Source: Bryobacteraceae bacterium
Lineage (GTDB): Bacteria > Acidobacteriota > Terriglobia > Bryobacterales > Bryobacteraceae
Direction: 5' to 3'
Length of the DNA stretch: 64,000 nucleotides
Assembly (NCBI GenBank): GCA_025928545.1
Contig: JAICJH010000013.1
Coordinates: 1-64,000, forward strand
In this document: one piece after another, positions 52,070-60,207 of the stretch
Layout of the letters: each line of letters opens with the position of its first letter
How positions within the stretch are numbered: position 1 is the stretch's first letter
Notes under the pieces: model-generated
Seen by the model: the letters and a program-made list of their open reading frames with translations, nothing else
Databases searched by the model: none
What the model was told of the DNA's origin: nothing
Program-made: the position numbers and the translations under genes

Positions 52070-53005
52070 TCAGACCAATAACCCTCTTCCAAGCGCATAT
52101 TTGGTCAATTCCGCAGTTGTGAACAGGCCGAGTTTCTGTTTGATTCGCTCGCGATGGAACGTCACGGTTCTCGCCGTAATCATCAGAAGGTGTGCTATCT
52201 CCTTGGTGGCGTGGCCTTCGGCAATCAGTTGCAGGACCTCGCATTCGCGCTCGGTGAGTTCGAAATGACCTGCCGCCGGGGGGCGAGCATCCGGACGCTC
52301 CACCGCCGGGGCCGCCACCTCGGCGGAAATGTGTATCTTGCCGTCCAGAATCTCCCGGAGTGCCCGCAGAAGCTCGTCGCTGGTGGCGGTCTTTAACAAA
52401 TAGCCACTGGCACCCGCCCGCATCCCGGCCGCCATAAATGCGCGCCCCGCGTGGAGTGTGAAGAACAGAAGCTTGACCGCGGGCAGCCTTCCCTTAATCA
52501 AACAAGCGGCATCGATCCCGTTCAGCAACGGCATTTCAATATCGAGGACAATCGCATCCGGCGGGTTCGCCAGCGCTGCCGCGACGAGAGCGCGTCCGTC
52601 GCCGACCGCGCCCGCAATATCGTAGTGTTTCTGCAGTGCTGCGGTGATACCCACCAACATGACGGCATGGCAATCCGCCAACAGCACTCGCGGTCTGGTC
52701 GAACCCACGGAGTGCGCTGCCATACACAAAGGCGTTTCTGTGAGCGTCTGGAGTGCCGGATTAAACATCGGAGTTGAGTCGCCAATGATGTTTGAGGCAT
52801 CGCGGGAGCTGAATCGCACACTGCCGGACGGGTAGGGCGTCAAGCTTTTGTGCGCGCTTTCTAACCAAACCGTTTCGCGGCCCTGAAGTGTTCCGCTCAA
52901 CTGAACAGGTGAACTGGTGTCGATGGTCGTTTCAGATCCCAACACAAAGCTTGGTTCAGAATCCGCGCGATCGCCATGCCAACAGTTAATATTTTGAGTC
53001 CCCAT
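52070..53005 (-). CDS. LuxR-type DNA-binding response regulator
   Basis: 311 aa as the longest frame. Receiver domain at about 104-215 with phospho-acceptor Asp155 ('AIVLDIEMPLLNG') and Lys in 'SGYLLKTATS'. LuxR HTH at about 245-305 ('LTERECEVLQLIAEGHATKEIAHLLMITARTVTFHRERIKQKLGL'). The first about 94 residues match no domain; ATGs at 52768 and 52723 would give the usual 210-230-aa length. I kept 53005 because GATAGT lies 8 nt before that ATG, but this is uncertain. It is convergent with the GGDEF/EAL gene and divergent from the EPS operon, which it might regulate. Confidence 0.85.
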   Translation of the reverse strand: MGTQNINCWHGDRADSEPSFVLGSETTIDTSSPVQLSGTLQGRETVWLESAHKSLTPYPSGSVRFSSRDASNIIGDSTPMFNPALQTLTETPLCMAAHSVGSTRPRVLLADCHAVMLVGITAALQKHYDIAGAVGDGRALVAAALANPPDAIVLDIEMPLLNGIDAACLIKGRLPAVKLLFFTLHAGRAFMAAGMRAGASGYLLKTATSDELLRALREILDGKIHISAEVAAPAVERPDARPPAAGHFELTERECEVLQLIAEGHATKEIAHLLMITARTVTFHRERIKQKLGLFTTAELTKYALGRGLLV

Positions 53006-53115
53006 GACGCAAAACTATCGGAACCTTTATCGCAATACAGCTGGTATAACTTCCAGCCACATCGTGAGTATGGTGAAGTTCATGCTGTTCACCGTGGGCG
53101 GGAAAGCTCGGAGAG

Positions 53116-53172
53116 CCTGTTTGAGGCGGAGGCCGCAAGAAAACAGGGGTGATAACGCACCCTCTGATTTTT
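53116..53172 (+). ncRNA. Structured leader element with terminator-like 3' hairpin
   Basis: CCTGTTT (53116-53122) pairs with AAACAGG (53141-53147) around an inner GCGG/CCGC stem. Immediately after, GGGTG (53147-53151) pairs with CACCC (53158-53162), followed by TCTGATTTTT. The two stems share one G. It could be an attenuator in the EPS leader; it matches no riboswitch class I can name. Confidence 0.35.
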
Positions 53173-53238
53173 GATCGCATAAAACATGTAATTCGCGCGG
53201 TAACACTTCGCACGTTTGGATGGATTCAATTTTCAGCT

Positions 53239-53254
53239 CTGTAAATAATTACAG
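53239..53254. promoter_or_regulatory. 16-bp palindrome, candidate operator
   Basis: CTGTAA, ATAA, TTACAG: perfect 6-bp arms around a 4-bp centre in an AT-rich patch midway between the divergent regulator and EPS operon. A dimeric regulator, perhaps the neighbouring LuxR protein, could bind. Confidence 0.4.
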
Positions 53255-53344
53255 GTGACACCAAAATAGCCTGCGGATATTCTGAATCTACCTCGCCGTG
53301 CGGCGCCGGTTCAGAGGGCATCGAAACACGAACGGAATCGATGA

Positions 53345-53357
53345 GAGGGTAGCGGTG
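53345..53357 (+). promoter_or_regulatory. ops-like element upstream of nusG paralog
   Basis: GAGGGTAGCGGTG resembles the RfaH-recruiting ops core GGCGGTAGCGTG (one mismatch plus one inserted G). It lies 150 nt before the NusG-paralog start. The similarity is by eye and could be chance. Confidence 0.3.
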
Positions 53358-53506
53358 CGCTGGGGTCCTGATTAATCCGGGAGCCGCCGCATTGCGTCGT
53401 TTGCGAATCAAGCAGGAATGGAATGGACCCGGGGCTCCAGTGGCGGCAGCCTGCCCGAATCCCGGTCTCAAAGCCAAATAGGCGATCAGCGGAGGAGTAA
53501 CAAAAG

Positions 53507-54079
53507 ATGGATAACCCGAATTCCGGACCTGCCTGGTATGCGCTGCAAGTCCGCACGCAGCTATCGAAGACCGCTGCGACAGGACTCAGCGAAAAAGGAT
53601 ACGAAGTTTTTCTCCCGACCTGTCTGCAATCGCGCCAATGGTCGGACCGGCTGAAGCAATCCGAGAGGCTCCTCTTCCCCGGCTATTTGTTTTGCCGCTT
53701 CAATGCATCCGACCGGCTTCTGCCGATTTTGATGACGGTCGGAGTGCTTTCAATTGTCTGCGCGGGCAAGAGCCCTGTGTCCGTACCGGATGAGGAAGTT
53801 CTGGCTCTGCAAAGAGTGACTCGCTCGGGTTTGCGGGCCACTCCCTGGCCGAGAGTGGCAGCCGGGACAAGAATCCTGATTGAGAAGGGTCCGCTCGCCG
53901 GAGTGGAGGGAATCGCGGTCGACGGTGGAAAGGGTTACAGACTCATCGTATCGGTTGAGTTGCTGCAACGAGCCGTGATGGTTGAGCTGGATCGCGACTG
54001 GGTTCGCCGGATCGAGAACCCTCCAGCCCGGCGAGGCCTGGGACTGGAATATGGGATTTCAAGGGCTATGACCGCCTGA
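53507..54079 (+). CDS. NusG-paralog transcription antiterminator (UpxY/RfaH-like)
   Basis: 190 aa. An N-terminal NGN domain starts 'WYALQVRTQLSKTAATGLSEKGYEVFLPT' and contains 'RLLFPGYLFCRFNASDRLLPILMTVGVLSIV'. The KOW region at about 118-165 has 'VAAGTRILIEKGPLAGVEG' and 'VSVELLQRAVMVELD'. Such specialised NusG proteins bind RNA polymerase to let it read long polysaccharide operons. RBS GGAGGAG is strong. It is first gene of the EPS operon, the usual position for UpxY and LoaP types, with a 500-nt leader upstream. Confidence 0.9.
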   Translation: MDNPNSGPAWYALQVRTQLSKTAATGLSEKGYEVFLPTCLQSRQWSDRLKQSERLLFPGYLFCRFNASDRLLPILMTVGVLSIVCAGKSPVSVPDEEVLALQRVTRSGLRATPWPRVAAGTRILIEKGPLAGVEGIAVDGGKGYRLIVSVELLQRAVMVELDRDWVRRIENPPARRGLGLEYGISRAMTA

Positions 54080-54167
54080 TTCCATTTCGGCGAACACTGA
54101 AGGAAACGATACAAACGCCGCGCAAGCCATTCCGTTCGCGTCCTGCATCCGAAAAAGGGACTTCATC

Positions 54168-55118
54168 ATGAGTTGGAAATATCTGCTGGTCGTCCTGTAT
54201 ATTTCTTTTCGGGCTGCGTCCGCCGCAGGCCCTGCCGCGAGCACGCAGGGAGACTCGTACGTACTCGGGCCCAATGACAGGGTGACTCTTCGCTGCCTCA
54301 ATGCCGAGGAGTTCCCGACGTCTCCCATCCGCATAGATGGCGACGGCCAAGTCACTCTTCCCTTCGTCGGCAGGGTGACTCTGGCGGGTCTTACCGTGGC
54401 GGAAGCTGAAAAGGATGTCACTGCCCGGCTTGCGAAATACATCCGCAACCCGGAAGTTGCTCTCAATGTTGTGGAGAGTCACAGCCAGCCGGTCTCAGTG
54501 CTGGGTGCGGTAAACAATCCAGGCGTCTACCAGCTGGAAGGCGAAAAGACGCTCTCGGAATTGCTTTCCATGGCGGGGGGATTGCGCCGTGACGCCGGCC
54601 AGAGCCTGAGAATCACCCGCCGTGACGCGTGGGGACCCCTGCCTTTACCTTCCGCCACGAAAGACGCCACCGGTGCTTTCACCGTGGCCAATATCTATCT
54701 CGACGATTTCGTCCGCGGCAACAGCCCGGCCGTGAACGTCATCATCAAGCCCGACGATGTGATCTCAGTGCCACCCGCGGAAATTGCCTATGTTGTCGGG
54801 GAGGTGAGAAAACCGGGTGGTTTCACGATGACGGGCCGCGACGGTCTCTCTGTGCTGCAGGCGTTGTCAATGGCGGAAGGACTGGACAGGACCGCTGCGC
54901 CGAAGAAAGCGCGGATCATCAGACGCACCTCGGGCGGGGGCCATCAGGATATCCCTGTAAACCTGGAAACAATGCTGGCCGGCAAATCGGAGGATATGTT
55001 TCTTCATGCGGACGATGTGCTTTTCGTGCCGAATAACAAGGCGAAGAGCGCCGGAGCGAGAACTCTGGATGCAGTGATTCAGGCAGCGACAGGAGTTGTC
55101 ATATATGGGCGTTACTGA
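54168..55118 (+). CDS. Polysaccharide export protein (Wza-like, SLBB)
   Basis: 316 aa. Signal peptide at about 1-20 (LLVVLYISFRAASAAG). Polysaccharide-export domain 'DSYVLGPNDRVTLRCLNAEEF' to 'VTLPFVGRVTLAGLTVAEAEKDVTARL', then two SLBB-type domains 'VSVLGAVNNPGVYQLEGEKTLSELLSMAGGLRRDAG' and 'AYVVGEVRKPGGFTMTGRDGLSVLQALSMAEGL'. It forms the outer-membrane export channel of Wzx/Wzy capsule systems. No lipobox Cys is visible after the signal peptide, so it may not be lipid-anchored like E. coli Wza. RBS AAGGG. Confidence 0.92.
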   Translation: MSWKYLLVVLYISFRAASAAGPAASTQGDSYVLGPNDRVTLRCLNAEEFPTSPIRIDGDGQVTLPFVGRVTLAGLTVAEAEKDVTARLAKYIRNPEVALNVVESHSQPVSVLGAVNNPGVYQLEGEKTLSELLSMAGGLRRDAGQSLRITRRDAWGPLPLPSATKDATGAFTVANIYLDDFVRGNSPAVNVIIKPDDVISVPPAEIAYVVGEVRKPGGFTMTGRDGLSVLQALSMAEGLDRTAAPKKARIIRRTSGGGHQDIPVNLETMLAGKSEDMFLHADDVLFVPNNKAKSAGARTLDAVIQAATGVVIYGRY

Positions 55119-55326
55119 CGACTCGTAGTGGAATTCGCGAGGGTCGTGCCGAGGCCTCGGCTCGGCGCTCCCGCCTGCCGTATCCGGCAACGGTAGTCGT
55201 GAGTCGCCGCGGGAATACCCGACGACTTACCTCCGCACGACTGCCTGCGTGACCGGAATCGCTTGTGCGCTTCCAACGCGGGTTCCACTATGAGTCCCCC
55301 GTAACGCTCGACATCAGGAATTCAGC

Positions 55327-57603
55327 ATGAACGACGAATTGAACGCACTAAGCCACCCGCGCGGTTCCGGCTACACTTATCGAACTGACCCGACCCGCCC
55401 GCGACCTGGTTGGGAGGCCGACTGGCACCGGAGCTCAAATCAACCCGAGCAGACGGGGCAATCCCGCATCGATGCCATCCGACTCGACGAATTGTTCTCC
55501 AAGCTCTGGCACTCGAAGGCACTCCTTCTCGCGGGAGCGTTTTGCGGAATTGCGTCAATGCTCGCGGTTTCGTACTTCTCCACGCCCGTCTATCGCGCCG
55601 GAACGACAATCCGGCTGGAAGCAATCAACGAACGTTTCCCCAATCTCCCGGAGATGCTTTCAACCGGGGTCGAGGCGAGTGGCGATACATATCTGCAGAA
55701 CGAATTGAAGGTCATCGAGAGCGAGACGCTGGCCAGGCGTGTCGCAGTGAAACTCGGGCTTAAAACGGACGATCAACCGAATGCGCTGCTGCATTGGGGG
55801 CGTTTGAGGGACCTGATCGCGATCTTCGAAGGAGGCGGGTCCGCACCTTCGCCGGAAGATCTGCAGATCCGCGCTGTGCAGCGCGCTCTCACGGTTCGGA
55901 CCTCGCTCAAGACAATGGTGATCGAGGTGTTCTTCGATGCTCCGAACCCTGACCTGGCGGCACGAGGGGCGAACACGGTGGTTTCGGAATATGTGGCGAT
56001 GAGCAGGGAGGGAAGGCTGCAGGCCAGCCAGGACGATAGCGAATGGCTGGCTTCCCAGATCTCGGACCTCAAGCAAAAACTTACCAAAGGCAATAGTAAG
56101 CTGCAGTCGTTCGCCCGATCTTCAGGGCTGCTTTATTCCGCCAACCAGGGCCTGCTGTCGGAGGCGCAGGTCCGCGAGGTTCAGGATGAACTGGCAAAAG
56201 CGCATGCGGCGCGCGCTGCGGCGCAATCGAGCTATGAAGCAGCGGTGTCCAACGACCCGGAAGCCCTGCCGGCCAATGCCGACAATGGTCTGCTCCGCGG
56301 GTATGAAGCGGAATTGGCAACTACCCAGGGGCAACTCACACAGCTCAAATCTCTGTATACGCCGGATCACTACAAGGTCATGGAATCAGATGCCCATGTG
56401 GCGCAACTTGAGGCGGCGATCAAGACGGAGCGGCAGCGGATCATCTCCCGGATGCGCGCCCAATACGACGCCGCTCGCCGCCTGGAAGCATCGTTGGCGG
56501 AAACTTACAACGCCAACAAACGGGTATTGACGGATCAGACATCCGCCGAATTCCGCTACAACGTCCTGAAGCGAGATCTGGACAGCACCGAGCTTCTGTA
56601 CAATTCGCTGATTCAGAAAGCAAAAGAATCCGATGTCACATCGGCCATGCGGGCTGCCACGGTAAGGGTGATCGATCCCGCGAGACCGCCGGCGAAGCCG
56701 CATTCTCCAAATCTGCCGCTGAACAGTTCAGTTGGATTTTCAGTAGGCTTGATGTTTTCAGCCGGCATCGTACTGTTCCGGCGTCGCGACGTATATGAGG
56801 CCCCGGAAGTGGAGGCATGCGATGTGCCATTGCGCGAACTGGGCAGAATTCCATTTGCGGGAAACGCGGCGCGGCGCCGCTTGTCTCTGCCCGGATCGCA
56901 GGGCGAGCGGGTCAATTTCGGCGTCGAACTGGTGACGTGGTTCGAACAGCCATCGGTGCTGACGGAAGCGTTTCGCGAGGTTATTGCGTCCATCGTGTTC
57001 TCGCCTGTCCTGGACCGCCGAAACCATCTTGTGTTGACGGTCACGAGCGCTCAGCCACAGGAGGGCAAGACGACCGCCGTCAGCAATCTGGGCATTGCGC
57101 TGGCGGAAACGAATGGACGCGCGCTCCTGATCGACGCGGATCTCCGCCGGCCGCGGATTCACGATATCTTCGGCCAGTGCAACGATAGGGGGCTTTCGAC
57201 TTTGCTGGCAGGCACCGACCCCGTCGGGGAACTGGACTTTGATAAATTCATCCGTCCGACCAATGTGCCTGGCCTGTTCACGCTTACCAGCGGGCCGGGG
57301 GTCGCGTCGATTACCCCTCTTCTCTACTCGCCGCGAATGTCGTCCTTTCTGGCGCGAGCGAGAAAAGAATTCGATTATGTTCTGATCGACACTCCGCCTG
57401 CGGCGCTGTTCTCGGATGCACGAATACTCGGCAGGCAATCGGACGGCGTGATTATGGTTATCCATTCAGCCAAAGGAACTCGCACCGAGCTCAACTCCTC
57501 ATGTGCCAATTTCGCGGAGGACGGCACGCGCATTGTCGGCTCAATCATGAATTACACGACAGTGCGAAAACGATACGACAACTACAGGCAAGTACCTGCT
57601 TAG
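55327..57603 (+). CDS. Polysaccharide co-polymerase / BY-kinase (Wzc-like)
   Basis: 758 aa. Wzz chain-length domain with TM1 at about 62-82 (ALLLAGAFCGIASMLAVSYF), a long coiled-coil periplasmic region at about 240-420, the GNVR/proline motif 'VRVIDPARPPAKPHSPN' and TM2 at about 470-490. C-terminal bacterial tyrosine kinase: Walker A 'QEGKTT' at about 577, A-prime 'LLIDADLRRPRIHDIFG', Walker B 'YVLIDTPPA'. The C-terminal tail has only three or four Tyr (NYTT..., KRYDNYRQ), a minimal autophosphorylation cluster. It controls polymer length and export with the Wza-like protein. A 208-nt gap separates it from wza. Confidence 0.92.
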   Translation: MNDELNALSHPRGSGYTYRTDPTRPRPGWEADWHRSSNQPEQTGQSRIDAIRLDELFSKLWHSKALLLAGAFCGIASMLAVSYFSTPVYRAGTTIRLEAINERFPNLPEMLSTGVEASGDTYLQNELKVIESETLARRVAVKLGLKTDDQPNALLHWGRLRDLIAIFEGGGSAPSPEDLQIRAVQRALTVRTSLKTMVIEVFFDAPNPDLAARGANTVVSEYVAMSREGRLQASQDDSEWLASQISDLKQKLTKGNSKLQSFARSSGLLYSANQGLLSEAQVREVQDELAKAHAARAAAQSSYEAAVSNDPEALPANADNGLLRGYEAELATTQGQLTQLKSLYTPDHYKVMESDAHVAQLEAAIKTERQRIISRMRAQYDAARRLEASLAETYNANKRVLTDQTSAEFRYNVLKRDLDSTELLYNSLIQKAKESDVTSAMRAATVRVIDPARPPAKPHSPNLPLNSSVGFSVGLMFSAGIVLFRRRDVYEAPEVEACDVPLRELGRIPFAGNAARRRLSLPGSQGERVNFGVELVTWFEQPSVLTEAFREVIASIVFSPVLDRRNHLVLTVTSAQPQEGKTTAVSNLGIALAETNGRALLIDADLRRPRIHDIFGQCNDRGLSTLLAGTDPVGELDFDKFIRPTNVPGLFTLTSGPGVASITPLLYSPRMSSFLARARKEFDYVLIDTPPAALFSDARILGRQSDGVIMVIHSAKGTRTELNSSCANFAEDGTRIVGSIMNYTTVRKRYDNYRQVPA

Positions 57604-57635
57604 CCGAAGCTCGCTGAGGGGCCGGGAATACGCCC

Positions 57636-58925
57636 ATGCAAACGTCGAAAGTTACCGGAGCGTCCGGCAAGGGTTTTTCCTGGCTGCTGTGCGGCAATCT
57701 CACGTATTCGCTCTGCCAGTGGGCCTTTGTGGTGGTGCTGGCGAAGACAGGTTCGCCGAATGACGTAGGCGGCTATGCGTTCGGCCTGGCCATTTCAACA
57801 CCATTTCTTACGTTTGCAAATTGCCAGGGTCGCAATCTTGTCGCCTCCGATATCGACAACAAGTATGCATTTCGGGAATATGTTGGTTTCAGGGCGATGT
57901 CTCTGGCAGCGGCAATGCTGGCGGTAGCCTTTCTGGCAATCTGGACGGGATATTCGCTGTCCGCAGCCGGCGTAACATGCCTGCTCGGGATCTCTCTCGC
58001 ATTCGACTGGATGAGCGAAACCTATTTTGGGTTACTGCAAAAGCACGATCGGCTGGACAGAGTGGGCTTATCGCTGATGCTGAAAGGACCGCTCTGCCTG
58101 GTGCTGCTGACAGTTGCCATGTACGCCACGCACAGCCTTTTATGGGCGGCGTTGGGTCTTGCGGCGGGGCGCGGACTGATCCTTTTTTTGTTTGACGCGA
58201 GGATGGCAGCGAATATTACCGGCCCCCAACGACCGGCACTCCGCCGCGAATCTGTTTCCGGAATGCTGCGAAGCGCACTGCCACTGGGAGTCATCTCCGC
58301 CATTGCCGCATTCAGCATGAATATCCCGCGATACTTCATTGAGGCTGATCTGGGGACGCGGGAGCTCGGAATTTTTTCCGCGATCGCGTCGCTCGCAGGA
58401 GCCGGAAACCTGATTATGTCGGCACTCGCGAATTCCAGCTTTGTCGCCATTGCCAGAGCTGTCGCGAAAGGTGAACGACGCGAGTACCGAGTGCTGTCTC
58501 TGCGCCTGCTCGGCACGTCGGCGGCGCTCGGACTGTGTGGCGTGGCCGTCGCGATGATCGCCGGAAAATACATTCTGACCAAGGTCTTCCGGCCGGAGTA
58601 CGCGGCAGACACACACGTATTCACGCGCCTCATGATAGCCGGAGCCCTCAGTTACATGATCACAGGACAAGGCTACGCGCTCACAGCGGCAAGGGTGCTG
58701 ACGTCTCAGATTCCGATTCTGCTTTGCGCCGCCGTAGCCACGGCACTCTTCTGCTGGTGGCTTGTGCCTGCCCGCGGCATTCAGGGCGCTGCGGAAGCAT
58801 GGCTGCTCTCCTCCGTGGTAACGCTTAGCCTGAGTAGTCTGATTCTGTTTCGAGTGAGCAGGGACTCCGCCGCCACACCCTTCGAATGGCGGACCAGGGC
58901 GGCCAGTACCTCTGAGGCGGCGTGA
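57636..58925 (+). CDS. Oligosaccharide flippase (Wzx-like, MATE/MOP family)
   Basis: 429 aa with about 12 TM helices and no signal peptide. 'SWLLCGNLTYSLCQWAFVVVLAKTGSPNDVGGYAFGLAISTPFL' at the N-terminus matches the polysaccharide-transporter layout ('a.fgl...i'). Central conserved region 'ALPLGVISAIAAFSMNIPRYFIEADLGTRELGIFSAIASLAGAGNLI'. It moves the undecaprenyl-linked repeat unit across the inner membrane. Third component of the Wzx/Wzy pathway in this operon. Confidence 0.88.
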   Translation: MQTSKVTGASGKGFSWLLCGNLTYSLCQWAFVVVLAKTGSPNDVGGYAFGLAISTPFLTFANCQGRNLVASDIDNKYAFREYVGFRAMSLAAAMLAVAFLAIWTGYSLSAAGVTCLLGISLAFDWMSETYFGLLQKHDRLDRVGLSLMLKGPLCLVLLTVAMYATHSLLWAALGLAAGRGLILFLFDARMAANITGPQRPALRRESVSGMLRSALPLGVISAIAAFSMNIPRYFIEADLGTRELGIFSAIASLAGAGNLIMSALANSSFVAIARAVAKGERREYRVLSLRLLGTSAALGLCGVAVAMIAGKYILTKVFRPEYAADTHVFTRLMIAGALSYMITGQGYALTAARVLTSQIPILLCAAVATALFCWWLVPARGIQGAAEAWLLSSVVTLSLSSLILFRVSRDSAATPFEWRTRAASTSEAA

Positions 58926-58944
58926 GCCGGGAGTTCCAGGCGAA

Positions 58945-60207
58945 ATGACGACAAAATCCCGCTACGCAAAGCTCTGGCAGATTGATCTGCGCCGCGTCAC
59001 ATTCGTTCTGCTCTGGATATTTATTTTCTGCGTGCCATGGGAAGAAGAGATCGTAATCCCGGTGGATCTTGCCCTGAGTCATGTTGTTGGATTGGTAGCC
59101 GCCGCGCTGGGGCTCCTGGCATGCCTGAACCGTGGCAAAATGCGCAGGCCAGCTTCGCTTCATTACCTCGCCGCTGCCCTGGTTGCGTGGGCGGGAGTGA
59201 GTTACGGCTGGAGCATAGCTCCGGAACTGACGCGGATTCGGGTCGCGTCCTATGTCCAACTTCTGTTCATGGTCTGGCTGATATGGGAGTTCGCCGATTC
59301 GACCGGCCGCCAACGCTCTCTTTTCGCGGCATACGTGCTGGGAACCTGGGTCGCAGCGGCAAGCACTCTCTATTCTTTCGCCACCGGGACTGGAACCAAC
59401 CTTGGCCTCTCCGACGGTCGCTACACCGCGGCAGGGAGCAACGAAAATGAACTCGGAATCGTTCTGGCTCTCGGGATCTGTATGGCGTCGCATCTGCTCT
59501 CGATCGCCAAACGGTCTCAGATTCTGTGGCTTGTGTCGATTCCAACTTTTATGGTCGCGATTCTGCTCACGGGCTCGCGTGGGTCGTTCCTGGCTTCCAT
59601 GATCGCGTTGCTCCTGGTTCCATTCAGCCTGCGGCGTTTCAGTACCGTATCGAAAGTTGCGGGGGCGACCGCCCTGATTGCGCTGCTCCTGACAGGCATC
59701 GCGGCCTTGCCTCCCGCAACATGGCAGCGCGTAGAATCAATACCCTCCGAGCTTGCGTCCGGCACTCTGACGAAACGCACTGACATATGGAGCGCCGGAC
59801 TCGATGCATACAGGGAGCACCCCGTCGCGGGAGTTGGAGCAGGTGCGTTTGAGGCCAGCGTCTTCAGACAACTCGATATTGCTTATGTCGCGCACAATTC
59901 CTACTTGTCGGTTCTTGTGGAACTCGGCGCAATCGGAATGGTGTTATTCACCGTATTTCTGGCAGCGCTTTGGAGCGCGGCGTTTTCGCTGCCCCGGCCG
60001 TGGCGTACCACCTGGATATTCCTTCTGCTGACATGGGGAATTGCGGTTTCATCGGTGACGTGGGAACATCGCAAGCCGACGTGGTTTCTCTTTGGTTTAC
60101 TGATAGCTCAGTCCGCTGCTCTGACACCGGCTCGGCGCCGCGTTCGTGAGTTGGATATCGCGCGCCCCGTGCGCGAGTTATGCATGCATCCCGGAGTTGC
60201 ACATTGA
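58945..60207 (+). CDS. O-antigen polymerase/ligase family protein (Wzy-like)
   Basis: 420 aa with about 11-12 TM helices. The large periplasmic loop carries the Wzy_C-type motifs: 'GSNENELGIVLALGICMASHLL', 'LLTGSRGSFLASMIALLL', 'DIWSAGLDAYREHPVAGVGAGAF' and 'AHNSYLSVLVELGAIGMVLF' (the conserved His-Asn-Ser). It should polymerise EPS repeat units in the periplasm. The stop overlaps the following glycosyltransferase start (TTGA). Confidence 0.9.
   Translation: MTTKSRYAKLWQIDLRRVTFVLLWIFIFCVPWEEEIVIPVDLALSHVVGLVAAALGLLACLNRGKMRRPASLHYLAAALVAWAGVSYGWSIAPELTRIRVASYVQLLFMVWLIWEFADSTGRQRSLFAAYVLGTWVAAASTLYSFATGTGTNLGLSDGRYTAAGSNENELGIVLALGICMASHLLSIAKRSQILWLVSIPTFMVAILLTGSRGSFLASMIALLLVPFSLRRFSTVSKVAGATALIALLLTGIAALPPATWQRVESIPSELASGTLTKRTDIWSAGLDAYREHPVAGVGAGAFEASVFRQLDIAYVAHNSYLSVLVELGAIGMVLFTVFLAALWSAAFSLPRPWRTTWIFLLLTWGIAVSSVTWEHRKPTWFLFGLLIAQSAALTPARRRVRELDIARPVRELCMHPGVAH

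Larger units (their letters stand above)
53006..53506. other. Long intergenic leader region of the EPS operon
   Basis: 501 bases without a supported gene. It contains a two-hairpin structure ending in a U-rich tract (53116-53172), a 16-bp palindrome (53239-53254), an ops-like sequence (53345-53357) and the RBS GGAGGAG before the nusG-like gene. It likely holds promoters for both the response regulator (minus) and the EPS operon (plus). I could not assign a -35/-10 pair. Confidence 0.5.

Noticed and set aside
53116..53172. c-di-GMP (GEMM) riboswitch in the EPS leader
   Set aside because: Considered because of the GGDEF/EAL neighbour, but the conserved GEMM core and tetraloop receptor are not present.
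52986..53477. Minus-strand frames of 75-83 codons upstream of the response regulator
   Set aside because: They lack RBS and domain features and overlap the palindrome and leader elements.
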